From CAG-791 sp002449595 (GTDB lineage Bacteria > Bacillota > Clostridia > Lachnospirales > Lachnospiraceae): DNA of 64,000 nucleotides. The notes beneath the pieces were generated by a model. That model was given only the letters and a program-made list of their open reading frames with translations. It ran no database searches and had not been told where the DNA came from. Below, piece by piece: positions 44,205-53,001 of this stretch (its first letter is position 1; every line of letters begins with the position of its first letter). Where the stretch lies: positions 26,584 through 90,583 of the forward strand of contig CAMNHV010000006.1 in NCBI GenBank assembly GCA_946539855.1. Reading direction: 5' to 3'. A program made the translations under genes and the position numbers.

Positions 44205-45560
44205 ATGCGGATCATCGTCGTTGGCTGCGGCAAAGTCGGAGAGACCATCACCGAGCAGCTAATCAAAGAAGGACATGATATCTCGGTCGTGGATAACGAC
44301 CCCGATGTCGTAGAAGATATCACCAACAATCTGGACGTGCTCGGCGTCGTCGGAAACGGCGCGAGCCACGAAGTCCTTCTGGAGGCCGGCCTCGAACAGG
44401 CGGACCTCCTGATCGCGGTCACGGACCAGGATGAGCTGAACCTGCTTTGCTGCCTGATCGGCAAGAAGGCCGGCGGCTGCCGCACGATCGCGCGTGTCCG
44501 CAATCCTGTCTACAACAAGGAGATCGACGTCATCAAAGAGGAACTGGGCCTGTCGCTCACGATCAATCCCGAGTTTGCGGCGGCCAGAGAGATGTCCCGC
44601 ATCCTGCGGCTTCCCTCCGCGATCAAGGTCGACACCTTCGCGAAGGGCCGTGTCGAACTCCTGAAAGTCAGGCTCCCCGAAGGTTCTGTCCTGGACGGCT
44701 GCCCCCTGATGGAGATCAACGCGAGGACCCGCTCGGAAGTGCTCGTCTGCGCCGTGGAGCGAGGCGACGAAGTCATCATCCCGAACGGCCGCTTCGTGCT
44801 CGCCGCGGGCGACAAGATCAGCATCGTGGCATCCGCTGACAACGGCAGGATCTTCTTCAGCCGCATCGGCGTCGACATGCATCGCGTGCGCAATTGCCTC
44901 ATCGTCGGCGGCGGCACGATCGCCTACTACCTGGCGATGATGCTTGAGAAGGCCGGGATCGCCGTCACGATCATCGAGAAGGACAAGGAGCGCTGCGAAG
45001 AACTCTCGGAGCTCCTGGAGAACACGGTCATCATCTGCGGCGACGCGACTGACAAGAAGATCCTCATCGAGGAGGGCCTGCCCACCGCCGATTCCTTCGT
45101 CACGCTGACGGGCATCGACGAGGCGAACATCTTCATGTCCCTGTACGCGAGAAGCTGCTCGAAGGCGAAGCTCATCACCAAGGTCAACCGCATCAATTTC
45201 GACGAGATCATGGGCGCCTTCGACCTGGATACGATCATTCACCCGAAAAAGATCACCGCAGAGATCATCGTTACCTATGTCCGCGCAGTGCAGAACTCCA
45301 TGGGCAGCAACATCGAGACGCTCTACGACATCATCGAGGACAAGGTCGAGGCGATGGAATTCATCATGCGCGGCGACACGAAGGCCACCGGCATTCCGCT
45401 CGCACAGCTTCCGACGAGGGACAACGTCCTGATCGCGTGCATCAGCCGCGGACGCCAGATCATCATCCCGAACGGCCAGACGGTCATCCAGGAAGGCGAC
45501 AGCGTCATCGTCGTGACGACGCAGCAGGGCGTGCAGGACTTCAGCGATCTTTTGAAGTAA
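44205..45560 (+). CDS. trkA: Trk potassium uptake regulatory protein TrkA
   Basis: A 451-residue peripheral membrane regulator that gates TrkH in response to nucleotides. It has two tandem RCK units: a first NAD-binding fold from residue 1 (I-I-V-V-G-C-G-K-V-G-E-T-I) with a TrkA-C domain near 140-220, and a second (I-V-G-G-G-T-I-A-Y-Y-L, about 230 onward) with its own TrkA-C domain. It is nine bases from trkH and clearly cotranscribed with it. Confidence 0.96.
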   Translation: MRIIVVGCGKVGETITEQLIKEGHDISVVDNDPDVVEDITNNLDVLGVVGNGASHEVLLEAGLEQADLLIAVTDQDELNLLCCLIGKKAGGCRTIARVRNPVYNKEIDVIKEELGLSLTINPEFAAAREMSRILRLPSAIKVDTFAKGRVELLKVRLPEGSVLDGCPLMEINARTRSEVLVCAVERGDEVIIPNGRFVLAAGDKISIVASADNGRIFFSRIGVDMHRVRNCLIVGGGTIAYYLAMMLEKAGIAVTIIEKDKERCEELSELLENTVIICGDATDKKILIEEGLPTADSFVTLTGIDEANIFMSLYARSCSKAKLITKVNRINFDEIMGAFDLDTIIHPKKITAEIIVTYVRAVQNSMGSNIETLYDIIEDKVEAMEFIMRGDTKATGIPLAQLPTRDNVLIACISRGRQIIIPNGQTVIQEGDSVIVVTTQQGVQDFSDLLK

Positions 45561-45569
45561 GGACTCAGT

Positions 45570-47018
45570 ATGAATTATGGAATCATAAGATATATTCAGG
45601 GCGTGGTGCTCGAATTTGAGGCGCTGTTTCTGCTTTTGCCCTGCCTCGTTGCGGCCGTCTACGGAGATAAGGAAGGACTCGTCTACCTCGCCGTGGCTGT
45701 GGGCTGCGGTCTCCTGGGATATCTCATCAACCGGAAGAAGCCCGAGAGCAAAGCATATTACGCGACGGAAGGCCTGATCACGGTCGCGATCAGCTGGATC
45801 GTTCTCTCCGTGTTCGGCGCCATCCCGTTTGTCATCACGCGGGAGATCCCCTCTTTTACGGACGCGCTGTTTGAGACCGTCTCCGGCTTTACGACCACCG
45901 GAGCCAGCATTCTCTCCAGCGTCGAGGACCTGTCCCACGCGAGCCTGTTCTGGAGAAGTTTCACGCACTGGATCGGCGGCATGGGCGTCATCGTCTTCAT
46001 CCTGGCCATCATGCCGATGACCGGCGGCTACAACATGCACCTGATGCGCGCGGAGAGCCCCGGCCCTTCGGTCGGCAAGCTCGTCCCGAAGATGCGCGAC
46101 TCCGCCAAGATCCTTTACCTGATCTATCTCGGCCTGACTGTCGTCGAGATCGTTCTTCTCGCCATCACCGGCATGCCGCTGTTCGACGCGATCACGATCT
46201 CCTTCGGTTCCGCCGGTACCGGCGGCTTCGCGGTGCGCAATTCCGGCATGGCGGACTATTCCCTCCTCATGCAGACGATCATCGCGATCTTCATCCTGAT
46301 GTTCGGCATCAACTTCAACTTCTATTTCTTCCTGCTCGGAAAGCATAAGAAGGACGCGTTCCGCATGACGGAGGTCCGCTGTTACGGCCTCATCGTGCTC
46401 GTATCCGTGATCCTGATCACGTCCAACATCTACCGGTTCCATTACTACCCGACGGTCCGGCGCTGCCTGCACGAGGCCCTGTTCCAGGTCGCTTCGATCA
46501 TCACGACGACGGGCTTCGCCTCCGCGGACTTCAACCTGTGGCCGAACCTCTCCAAGGAGATCCTCGTGATCCTGATGTTCATCGGCGCCTGCGCGGGCAG
46601 CACGGGCGGCGGCTTCAAGGTGTCCCGTGTCGTCATCCTCGCGAAGACCGTGAAGCGGGAGATCGGGCATTTCATCCATCCCAGGAGCGTCCGCGCGATC
46701 AAGATGGACGGCAAGGCGACGGATCCCGAAATGGTAAAAGGCGTCGGAACCTACCTCGCCACCTATATGGTCGTTCTCCTTATTTCTGTCCTGCTCGTCG
46801 GCCTGTTTGAGACGACGGACCTCGAGACGAACTTCACGGCGGTCGCCGCGACCTACAACAACATCGGCCCCGGCCTCTCGCTCGTCGGCCCGGTCGCCAA
46901 CTACGGCTTCCTGTCGATCCCCACGAAGTACGTCCTCATCTTCGACATGCTCGCCGGCCGCCTGGAGCTCTATCCCATGCTGATGCTCTTCGTGCCCGCC
47001 GCATGGAAGCGGAAATAA
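45570..47018 (+). CDS. trkH: Trk potassium transporter membrane subunit TrkH
   Basis: A 482-residue potassium channel-like transporter with about ten hydrophobic segments. The selectivity-filter loops can be seen as T-T-T-G-A-S, G-S-A-G-T-G-G-F-A, T-T-G-F-A-S and the final N-N-I-G-P-G, one per repeat. Together with TrkA it imports potassium for turgor and membrane energetics. Confidence 0.96.
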   Translation: MNYGIIRYIQGVVLEFEALFLLLPCLVAAVYGDKEGLVYLAVAVGCGLLGYLINRKKPESKAYYATEGLITVAISWIVLSVFGAIPFVITREIPSFTDALFETVSGFTTTGASILSSVEDLSHASLFWRSFTHWIGGMGVIVFILAIMPMTGGYNMHLMRAESPGPSVGKLVPKMRDSAKILYLIYLGLTVVEIVLLAITGMPLFDAITISFGSAGTGGFAVRNSGMADYSLLMQTIIAIFILMFGINFNFYFFLLGKHKKDAFRMTEVRCYGLIVLVSVILITSNIYRFHYYPTVRRCLHEALFQVASIITTTGFASADFNLWPNLSKEILVILMFIGACAGSTGGGFKVSRVVILAKTVKREIGHFIHPRSVRAIKMDGKATDPEMVKGVGTYLATYMVVLLISVLLVGLFETTDLETNFTAVAATYNNIGPGLSLVGPVANYGFLSIPTKYVLIFDMLAGRLELYPMLMLFVPAAWKRK

Positions 47019-47070
47019 AGCCGCTCTGAGAGCGGGAAAACCGCGCGTTAAAATTTGCGTAAAAAAGTGC

Positions 47071-47099
47071 TTGCAATAATCAAAAGCACACCGTATAAT
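47071..47099 (+). promoter_or_regulatory. Promoter of tRNA-Gln
   Basis: TTGCAA, 17 bases, perfect TATAAT; transcription should start near 47106, 28 bases before the mature tRNA. Confidence 0.8.
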
Positions 47100-47133
47100 A
47101 ACAATTCGTAGCGACCGAGTCGCTTTCGAATAT

Positions 47134-47206
47134 TGGGCTATCGCCAAGCGGTAAGGCAACGGACTCTGACTCCGTCATTTCGTAGGTTCGAATCCTACTA
47201 GCCCAG
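47134..47206 (+). tRNA. tRNA-Gln (anticodon CTG)
   Basis: The 73 bases fold into a full cloverleaf: acceptor stem TGGGCTA with TAGCCCA, D arm closed by GCC/GGC, anticodon stem ACGGA/TCCGT with loop CTCTGAC (anticodon CTG, reading CAG), and a T arm GTAGG-TTCGAAT-CCTAC. The CCA end is not encoded. It has its own promoter and terminator, so it is a single-tRNA unit. Confidence 0.97.
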
Positions 47207-47217
47207 CTCCAGTCCAC

Positions 47218-47252
47218 CGGCTTTCACCAGATAATGGTGAGAGCCGTTTTTT
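47218..47252 (+). terminator. Terminator of tRNA-Gln
   Basis: An 11-bp stem with one G-T pair (47218-47228 with 47236-47246) followed directly by six T residues, 12 bases after the tRNA. Confidence 0.88.
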
Positions 47253-47318
47253 GGTATATGAGGTACCCGCATGAAATACGGCGAATCATCACATAACAGA
47301 AAACCAATGCACGGGAGA

Positions 47319-47346
47319 AAGCGCCAGCTTATGCCGGCGCTTTTGT
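47319..47346 (+). terminator. Second terminator-like hairpin before hflK
   Basis: AAGCGCC-A-GC pairs with GC-C-GGCGCTT (one mismatch) around TTAT, followed by TTTTGTG. It lies in the 261-base gap between tRNA-Gln and hflK, which has no gene. Confidence 0.5.
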
Positions 47347-47467
47347 GTGCTTTACCGCGCTAATTCGCAATATCTGACAAGCAAAAGCACGATCTGCATG
47401 CGATAATGTTACAAGGCGCGCAGCGCCGCGGCAGTAACAGCTATTTCCTCAAAAAAAGGAGAAAACC

Positions 47468-48520
47468 ATGCTGAAATTCGGAAGAAACAAAAATTTCCGG
47501 GAATGGAAGCCGGCAGGGAGCGATGAGACGGGAGGCGCCGCAGGCGGGAATTCCGGCTCGGGTTCCGGGACCGGCAAGCCTTCGGGAGTTGTCCGCACGA
47601 TCCTCATCGTCGTCGGGCTTGTGATCGCGCTCAACGTCGGCGCCGCCCTGGTCTCGTCCGTCATGTACAAGGTCGACGAGCAGGAGAACGCCGTTGTGAC
47701 CATGTTCGGCAAGGTCATCCGGACGGATACGGCGGGCCTCCACTTCAAGATCCCGCTTGTGCAGAACGTCCAGATCGTGGACATGACGACCCACGGCGTC
47801 GGGATCGGCTACTCCGTCGACGGGAACGGCCAGAACTTCCAGGTCGACGACGACGCGATCATGATCACGTCGGACTTCAACTTTGTCGACATCGATTTCT
47901 ATCTCGAGTACAAGGTGAACGATCCGATCAGCTACCTCTACAACTCGAAGCAGCCGGAGATGATCCTGAAAAACGCCGCCCTCGCGACGATCCGTTCCGC
48001 GGTCAGCGACTACACGGTCGACGACGTCATCACAACGGGCAAGGCGCAGCTCCAGTCGGAGATCAAGGAGAGACTGGCCGCTTCTCTGCAGGAAAAGGAC
48101 ATCGGCCTCCAGCTCGTGAACATCCAGATCCAGGACGCGGAGCCGCCGACCTCAGAGGTCGTCCAGGCCTTCAAGGCGGTCGAGACCGCGAAGCAGGGCA
48201 AGGAGACCGCGCTGAACAACGCGAACCGCTACAGGAACGAGAGCCTGCCGAAGGCAGAGGCCGACGCGGACAAGGTCATCCAGAGCGCCGAGGCTGCGAA
48301 GCAGGCGAGGATCGCGGAGGCGGAAGGCGAAGTCGCCCGGTTTGAGAAGATGTACGAGGAGTACCGGAACTACCCGGAGATCACGAAGCAGCGCCTGTAC
48401 TATGAGACGATGGAAAAGGTGCTCCCGGGCCAGAAGATCATCATCACCGACGGAGAGACGCAGCAGATCCTGCCGCTGCAGCCTTTTAACGCGGCGGAGA
48501 CGGAAGGAGGAGAGGAATGA
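47468..48520 (+). CDS. hflK: HflK (SPFH/band 7 membrane protein)
   Basis: A 350-residue SPFH-domain protein. After a Gly/Ser-rich start there is one membrane segment (about 40-58), then the band 7 domain opening E-N-A-V-V-T-M-F-G-K-V, and a coiled-coil rich in Ala/Glu (K-A-E-A-D-A-D-K-V-I-Q-S-A-E-A-A-K). With HflC it forms the ring that encloses and regulates FtsH, whose gene is at 12656. AAAGGAG lies before the ATG. Its stop overlaps the hflC start (ATGA). Confidence 0.93.
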   Translation: MLKFGRNKNFREWKPAGSDETGGAAGGNSGSGSGTGKPSGVVRTILIVVGLVIALNVGAALVSSVMYKVDEQENAVVTMFGKVIRTDTAGLHFKIPLVQNVQIVDMTTHGVGIGYSVDGNGQNFQVDDDAIMITSDFNFVDIDFYLEYKVNDPISYLYNSKQPEMILKNAALATIRSAVSDYTVDDVITTGKAQLQSEIKERLAASLQEKDIGLQLVNIQIQDAEPPTSEVVQAFKAVETAKQGKETALNNANRYRNESLPKAEADADKVIQSAEAAKQARIAEAEGEVARFEKMYEEYRNYPEITKQRLYYETMEKVLPGQKIIITDGETQQILPLQPFNAAETEGGEE

Positions 48521-49395
48521 AAAAGCATAAAAAGCTTGTGATCGCGGCTGTGGCCGTGGCAGTCGTTTTTCTGCTCTTTGGGATGCTCACATTCCCCGTC
48601 CATGAAAAGGAGTACGTCGCGGTGCGGCAGTTCGGGCGCATCGTCCGGATCGAGAGCGAGCCGGGCCTGAAGTTCAAGATCCCGGTCATCCAGAACATCC
48701 AGCGAATCACGGCCTCGACCATCATCTACGACATCCCGACGAGCGACGTCATCACCAAGGACAAGAAGTCGATGATCACGGATAACTACATCCTCTGGAG
48801 GATCACCGATCCCCAGAAATTCGTCCAGACGCTGAACGCGCTCGAGGCGAGGGGTGCGGAGAGAGTGGAAGCCGCGGTCTATAACGCCACGAAAAACGTC
48901 ATCTCCAGCATGACGCAGGAAGAGATCATCGAGGCCCGCGGCGACCAGCTCAATGAGCGGATCACGAAGGAAGCCAACAGCGATATCGGCGCGTACGGCA
49001 TCGAGATCAGCAAGACGGAGATCAAGGCGCTGGACCTGCCGGACGACAACAAGGCGGCTGTGTATGAGCGCATGATCTCGGAGAGAGAGAACATCGCGGC
49101 CCAGTACCAGGCGGAGGGCGCCGCGGAGGCGCAGAAGATCCGGAACGACACGGACCGCCAGGTCTCCATCATGCTCGCGAACGCGGAGAGGGACGCCAAG
49201 GTCCTCGAGGCGGAAGGCGAGGCGGAGTACATGAAGACCCTGCAGGCAGCTTACAACAGCACCAGCAAAGCCGAGTTCTACAACTTCCTCCGCAGCCTGG
49301 ACGCGCTCTCGGAATCCCTGAAGAGCGGCAGCGGCACGATCGTGCTCGACAGGAACTCTGAGCTCGTGAAGATCCTGTACGGAACCGCAGAGTAA
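48517..49395 (+). CDS. hflC: HflC (SPFH/band 7 membrane protein)
   Basis: A 292-residue partner of HflK with a signal-anchor at the N-terminus (about residues 5-23) and a band 7 domain (E-Y-V-A-V-R-Q-F-G-R-I-V-R-I), the E-G-E-A-E-Y repeat and a C-terminal coiled coil. It is translationally coupled to hflK by a four-base overlap. A strong terminator follows. Confidence 0.94.
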   Translation: MKKHKKLVIAAVAVAVVFLLFGMLTFPVHEKEYVAVRQFGRIVRIESEPGLKFKIPVIQNIQRITASTIIYDIPTSDVITKDKKSMITDNYILWRITDPQKFVQTLNALEARGAERVEAAVYNATKNVISSMTQEEIIEARGDQLNERITKEANSDIGAYGIEISKTEIKALDLPDDNKAAVYERMISERENIAAQYQAEGAAEAQKIRNDTDRQVSIMLANAERDAKVLEAEGEAEYMKTLQAAYNSTSKAEFYNFLRSLDALSESLKSGSGTIVLDRNSELVKILYGTAE

Positions 49396-49522
49396 ACTGC
49401 GGCGGGCACGAGCCTGCGATACATGAAGCAGAACTGCGGACATTCGTTGCACAGAAGAACTGACAGCAGAATTGCAGGCAAGCGCTGCACAGAAGAATCA
49501 AAAGCATATTATGAAGCGGAAA

Positions 49523-49555
49523 AAAGCTGCACCCGGGAATCCAGGGTGCAGCTTT
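49523..49555. terminator. Bidirectional terminator between hflC and the RraA-type gene
   Basis: A 12-bp stem (AAAGCTGCACCC with GGGTGCAGCTTT) with a nine-base loop and A and T runs at the two ends. It serves both convergent transcripts. The rest of the 198-base gap has short imperfect direct repeats around TGCACAGAAGAA. Confidence 0.85.
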
Positions 49556-49593
49556 GCATTTGATCGATAAAGCCGGCAGAACAGCTGCCGGAA

Positions 49594-50526
49594 TCAGACG
49601 TCGTACTCCGACGGCGCGATGAAGCCGGTGAAGTCAGTGACGTTTTTCAGCTTGGAGAACGCGATCTCGTCCTCCCAGGTCAGGTGCTGGTAATCCGCGG
49701 CCTTCGGGGAGGTCGCGAACCATTCCAGGAAGTCCTCCATGATCGCTTCCGTCCAGCGGGTGTCGATCTGCGCGGAGGTGTAGATGCCCTGTGCAAGGCG
49801 CTCGAAACCGAAGAGGTCGCGGCACTGTTCCTTTTCACCGGCGATGCAGGCGGCCTCCGCGAGGTGCGCGGGAATGAAGAGCACGCCGCTCATCGTGCCG
49901 AGCACGACGTCGCCCGGCATGCAGATCGCGTCGCCGATCGCGCAGGGCTTGTTGATGCCGGAGAGCATGACGTCGCCGATCGGGGTGGGATCGACGCCGC
50001 GGTAGTAGATCTGGAAGTCCGGGATCTCCACGATCTGCTGCAGGTCGCGGATGCCGCCCCAGATGACCGCGCCGCCGTGCGGATTCTTCGTCTTCGACTT
50101 GATGGCGGTCGAGAGGTTGCCGCCGACGTAGGTGCCGTAGACGACCTTGTCGTTCATGTCGACGACGAGGACGTCGTTCTCCTGCAGGCACTCGATCGAC
50201 CACTGGTTGAAAAAGCCTTTGAACCCCTTATCCTCGCGTCCGTGGCGCAGCATGTTCATGTGCACGTCCGGGCGGGTCGGGACCATGACGGCGGTCAGCG
50301 CGCGGCCGATCAGCATGCGTCCGTCATCGTGGACGCGCTTCATGTCGCCGTTGAACTGGTAGCGGTAGCCGCGGCGGTGCAGCACGCCCCAGGCCTCCTC
50401 CGTCTTGATCTTCTCAAAGCGCTTCAGGATGCTGTCCGGCACCTTCGGCCGGCCGTCCTCATAGCGCTCGCCGGTCCACTGCTGCGTCATCAGGATCATA
50501 TCTTCACGCGGTGTGATAAATTCCAT
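49594..50526 (-). CDS. RraA-family aldolase/dimethylmenaquinone methyltransferase-like protein
   Basis: A 310-residue protein of the RraA family, whose true enzymes cleave 4-hydroxy-4-methyl-2-oxoglutarate and similar 4-hydroxy-2-oxoacids to pyruvate or oxaloacetate products using a divalent metal. The core is seen as V-L-V-V-D-M-N-D-K, G-G-N-L-S-T-A, the G-G-x-R-D motif (G-G-I-R-D-L, residues about 157-162) with the substrate-binding Arg and the metal-binding Asp, and P-G-D-V-V-L-G. It is longer than E. coli RraA because of N- and C-terminal extensions. AAGGAAG precedes the start. It is the last gene of a four-gene minus-strand operon with an enolase-superfamily enzyme and two SDR proteins, which points to sugar-acid breakdown, not to RNase E control. 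Confidence 0.85.
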   Translation of the reverse strand: MEFITPREDMILMTQQWTGERYEDGRPKVPDSILKRFEKIKTEEAWGVLHRRGYRYQFNGDMKRVHDDGRMLIGRALTAVMVPTRPDVHMNMLRHGREDKGFKGFFNQWSIECLQENDVLVVDMNDKVVYGTYVGGNLSTAIKSKTKNPHGGAVIWGGIRDLQQIVEIPDFQIYYRGVDPTPIGDVMLSGINKPCAIGDAICMPGDVVLGTMSGVLFIPAHLAEAACIAGEKEQCRDLFGFERLAQGIYTSAQIDTRWTEAIMEDFLEWFATSPKAADYQHLTWEDEIAFSKLKNVTDFTGFIAPSEYDV

Positions 50527-50620
50527 GGTATCTTCCTTTCTGCGGCGGCCGGAACAGCCCGTTGCTGCGGCACCCCGCTTTTCTATCGGTCTGCTGTGAC
50601 TTCAGTCAGCTCTGCAGAGA

Positions 50621-51982
50621 TCAGCTCCAGATCCGGTCGTGTACGTAACGCGTGTTCCACTCGTCGGTGGACTCCCAGACGCCGGGGACGGCGGGGTGCA
50701 GGTGCTCTGCGATCACTTCGTCGTTCAGCGACTCGATCCCGAGACCGGGGGCGTCGCTGAGGGTGATGAAGCCGTGGTCGACGATCGGCTTCGCGGGGCC
50801 GTTTACGAGGTCGTTCCACCACGGGATGTCGAAGGAGTGATACTCCTGCGCGATGAAGTTCGCGCAGCCGATGGAGACGTGCGCGGCCGCGAGCGCCGCG
50901 ATCGGGCTCTCCGCCATGTGCACGGCCATCGCCACGTGGTTTTCGTCCGCGAGGTCCGCGGTCTTCTTCAGCTCATGGATGCCGCCGACGGTCAGGATGT
51001 CGGGGTGAATCACAGAGACGCCGCCGGACTCGAGCAGCGGCTTGAAGTTGTCGTGCAGGTAGATGTCCTCGCCGGTGCAGACGGGCATGTTGATCGCGCG
51101 CTGCAGCTCGACGTACTGGTTGGTGTACATCCACGGGATCGCGTCTTCCATCCACGCGATGTTGTACTTCTCGATGCGCCTGCCGAGCTTGATGCACTCG
51201 TTCAGGCCGATGTGGCCGAGGTGGTCGATCGCGAGCGGGACGTCATAGCCGATGACGCTGCGGACGTCGGCGCAGTACTGCTCCATCCAGTCGAGGCCTG
51301 CCTCGGTGATCTGGACGCCGGTGTAGGGATGCTCGATCGTGGTCAGGAACTCGCCCTCGTGATAGGCGAAGCGGTCCTCGATGGAGCCGTCGTAGCCGCT
51401 GAAGCCGCGGGCGCGCTTCATGTCGTCGAGGAAGCCGAGCGGGGCGCAGAGCGCGCCGGGCACGTCGCGCAGCAGGCTGATGCCGAGGTCCATCTTCAGG
51501 AAGGTGAAGCCGGCGTCGAGCCTTGACTGCAGGGCCTCGCCCATCCGCTTGCCGTCGGGCTTGCCGTCGATGTCGGTGTCGCAGTAGACGCGGACCTTGT
51601 CATAGTACTTTCCGCCCAGCATCTGGTAGATTGGGACGCCGTAGGCCTTCGCGGCGATGTCCCAGAGCGCGATCTCGATGCCGCTGACGCCGCCGGCGCC
51701 GCGGGCGTGCGTGCCGAGCTGGCGGATCTTGCGGAAGATGCGGTCGATCCGGCAGGGGTTCTCGCCGATCAGGCGGGACTTGAGCATCAGTGCGTAATCT
51801 TTGCAGGACGCGTCGCGGACTTCGCCGTAGCCGGTGATGCCCTGGTTTGTCTCGAGCTTCACGAGAATGCAGTGCATCGGCGCGTTCGTGATGTCCGCGA
51901 TCTTCATGTCGGTGATGCGAAGGTCGGACGGACTGGAGCCTGTGCTGACATGTGCGAGTGTTTCGGTGAAATCCTGTTTCAT
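50621..51982 (-). CDS. Enolase-superfamily sugar-acid dehydratase (mandelate racemase type)
   Basis: A 453-residue enzyme of the mandelate racemase/muconate lactonising group. The start is the ATG at 51982, with GGAGG six bases upstream; the ATG at 51994 overlaps that GGAGG. Metal ligands are visible in order as Asp in L-A-I-D-H, Glu in W-M-E-D-A-I-P and Glu in C-T-G-E-D, followed by the Asp of H-P-D-I-L and the His of V-A-V-H-M, the usual base dyad. The other base position reads F-L-K-M-D-L-G, that is K-x-D where many relatives have K-x-K. The likely reaction is removal of water from an aldonate to a 2-keto-3-deoxy acid. The exact sugar is unknown. Confidence 0.88.
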   Translation of the reverse strand: MKQDFTETLAHVSTGSSPSDLRITDMKIADITNAPMHCILVKLETNQGITGYGEVRDASCKDYALMLKSRLIGENPCRIDRIFRKIRQLGTHARGAGGVSGIEIALWDIAAKAYGVPIYQMLGGKYYDKVRVYCDTDIDGKPDGKRMGEALQSRLDAGFTFLKMDLGISLLRDVPGALCAPLGFLDDMKRARGFSGYDGSIEDRFAYHEGEFLTTIEHPYTGVQITEAGLDWMEQYCADVRSVIGYDVPLAIDHLGHIGLNECIKLGRRIEKYNIAWMEDAIPWMYTNQYVELQRAINMPVCTGEDIYLHDNFKPLLESGGVSVIHPDILTVGGIHELKKTADLADENHVAMAVHMAESPIAALAAAHVSIGCANFIAQEYHSFDIPWWNDLVNGPAKPIVDHGFITLSDAPGLGIESLNDEVIAEHLHPAVPGVWESTDEWNTRYVHDRIWS

Positions 51983-52026
51983 GCTTCCCTCCATTGAAAA
52001 GTGTTATGTGGGCTGTTCTTTTTTGG

Positions 52027-52049
52027 CCGGGGAGCTGTGGCTTCCCCGG
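52027..52049 (-). promoter_or_regulatory. Intercistronic hairpin between SDR and dehydratase genes
   Basis: CCGGGGA pairs with TCCCCGG and GC with GC, with one bulged T, around TGTG. No T run follows on the transcribed strand, so it does not look like a terminator. It lies in a 134-base gap with nothing else visible. Confidence 0.45.
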
Positions 52050-52116
52050 AGAAATTGTCTTCAGTGGCCTGCCGCCGGCGACTGGCGACTGCTCTTGCGG
52101 GATGACTGCCGCCAAA

Positions 52117-52911
52117 TCACACCAGCATCGCCGCGTCGTCCATGCGGAGCGAGGCGCCGCAGATGTGCCGTGCGCCTTCCGAGGCGAGGAAGAGCACCGC
52201 CGGCGCGATGTCCTCCGGTTCGAGGCGGTATTTCCACCCGGGGAAGGTCCTGTAGCGGAAGAGCGGCGGGAGCCGGAACTCCTCCTCAGTGAAGCTGATC
52301 TTCGGATCGCCAGTCTTGCGGCCGTTGTTGGCGGACCCGAGCTCGATCGCGTTCACCGTGACGTCCGGGTACTGTCCGAGCTCCACGGCGGTCTCGCGCG
52401 TCAGCATCTTGACTGCGCCCTTCGTCATGCCGTAGCCGGCGTCGAACGTGAGCGGCCGCTTGGCGTGCACGGACGAAATGTTGATGATCCGCCCGAAGCC
52501 CCGCTCCTTCATGCCGGGGAGCGCGAGATGCGTCATCATCGTGTAGCCGCGCAGGTTCACGCGGAACAGATGGCGGATCGTCTCCGTGTCGTAGCCGTCG
52601 AAGTTCTTGTGGTACTCGAGCGCGGCGTTGTTGACGAGCACGTCGACCTGGCCGAAAGCCCGGATCGCGGCGTCAAAGAGCTTTTCCGGGCCGTCCGGCT
52701 CAGAGAGGTCCACGCGCACCAGAATGCAGCGGCATCCGGTCGCCTGCACGCGCGCGAAGACTTCCTTCGCGCTCTCCTCGCTTGAGTTGTAGTGGACGAC
52801 CACATTCGCGCCGGCCTGCCCGGCCGCGACCGCGAAGCCGCTGCCGAGGCCTTTGCCGGACCCCGTGATGAGGAACGTCTTCCCTATGAATTCTCCGTCG
52901 TATGTGTACAT
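52117..52911 (-). CDS. Short-chain dehydrogenase/reductase
   Basis: A 264-residue classical SDR. The cofactor loop T-G-S-G-K-G-L-G is at 16-23, the N-N-A-A motif at 94-97, the catalytic serine at 146-147 (N-I-S-S), and Tyr160 with Lys164 (Y-G-M-T-K), so all catalytic residues are present. The Asn-Ser-Ser after the second strand (about 42-44) suggests NADP(H). It probably oxidises a sugar or sugar acid in the pathway of the neighbouring dehydratase and aldolase. It lies 90 bases after the degenerate SDR gene. Confidence 0.92.
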   Translation of the reverse strand: MYTYDGEFIGKTFLITGSGKGLGSGFAVAAGQAGANVVVHYNSSEESAKEVFARVQATGCRCILVRVDLSEPDGPEKLFDAAIRAFGQVDVLVNNAALEYHKNFDGYDTETIRHLFRVNLRGYTMMTHLALPGMKERGFGRIINISSVHAKRPLTFDAGYGMTKGAVKMLTRETAVELGQYPDVTVNAIELGSANNGRKTGDPKISFTEEEFRLPPLFRYRTFPGWKYRLEPEDIAPAVLFLASEGARHICGASLRMDDAAMLV

Positions 52912-53001
52912 CTGTGATGATCACTCCTGCTGCTGTGTATCGGTATGCGCTGCGGGTGCCGGCATCCTCGACTGGCTGCGTCGATTCGTCCGCGCGTCAG
53001 C

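Noticed and set aside
44259..47159. A 966-codon minus-strand frame opposite trkA and trkH.
   Set aside because: Antisense shadow; trkA and trkH carry all family motifs on the other strand, and the frame also runs over the tRNA-Gln gene region.
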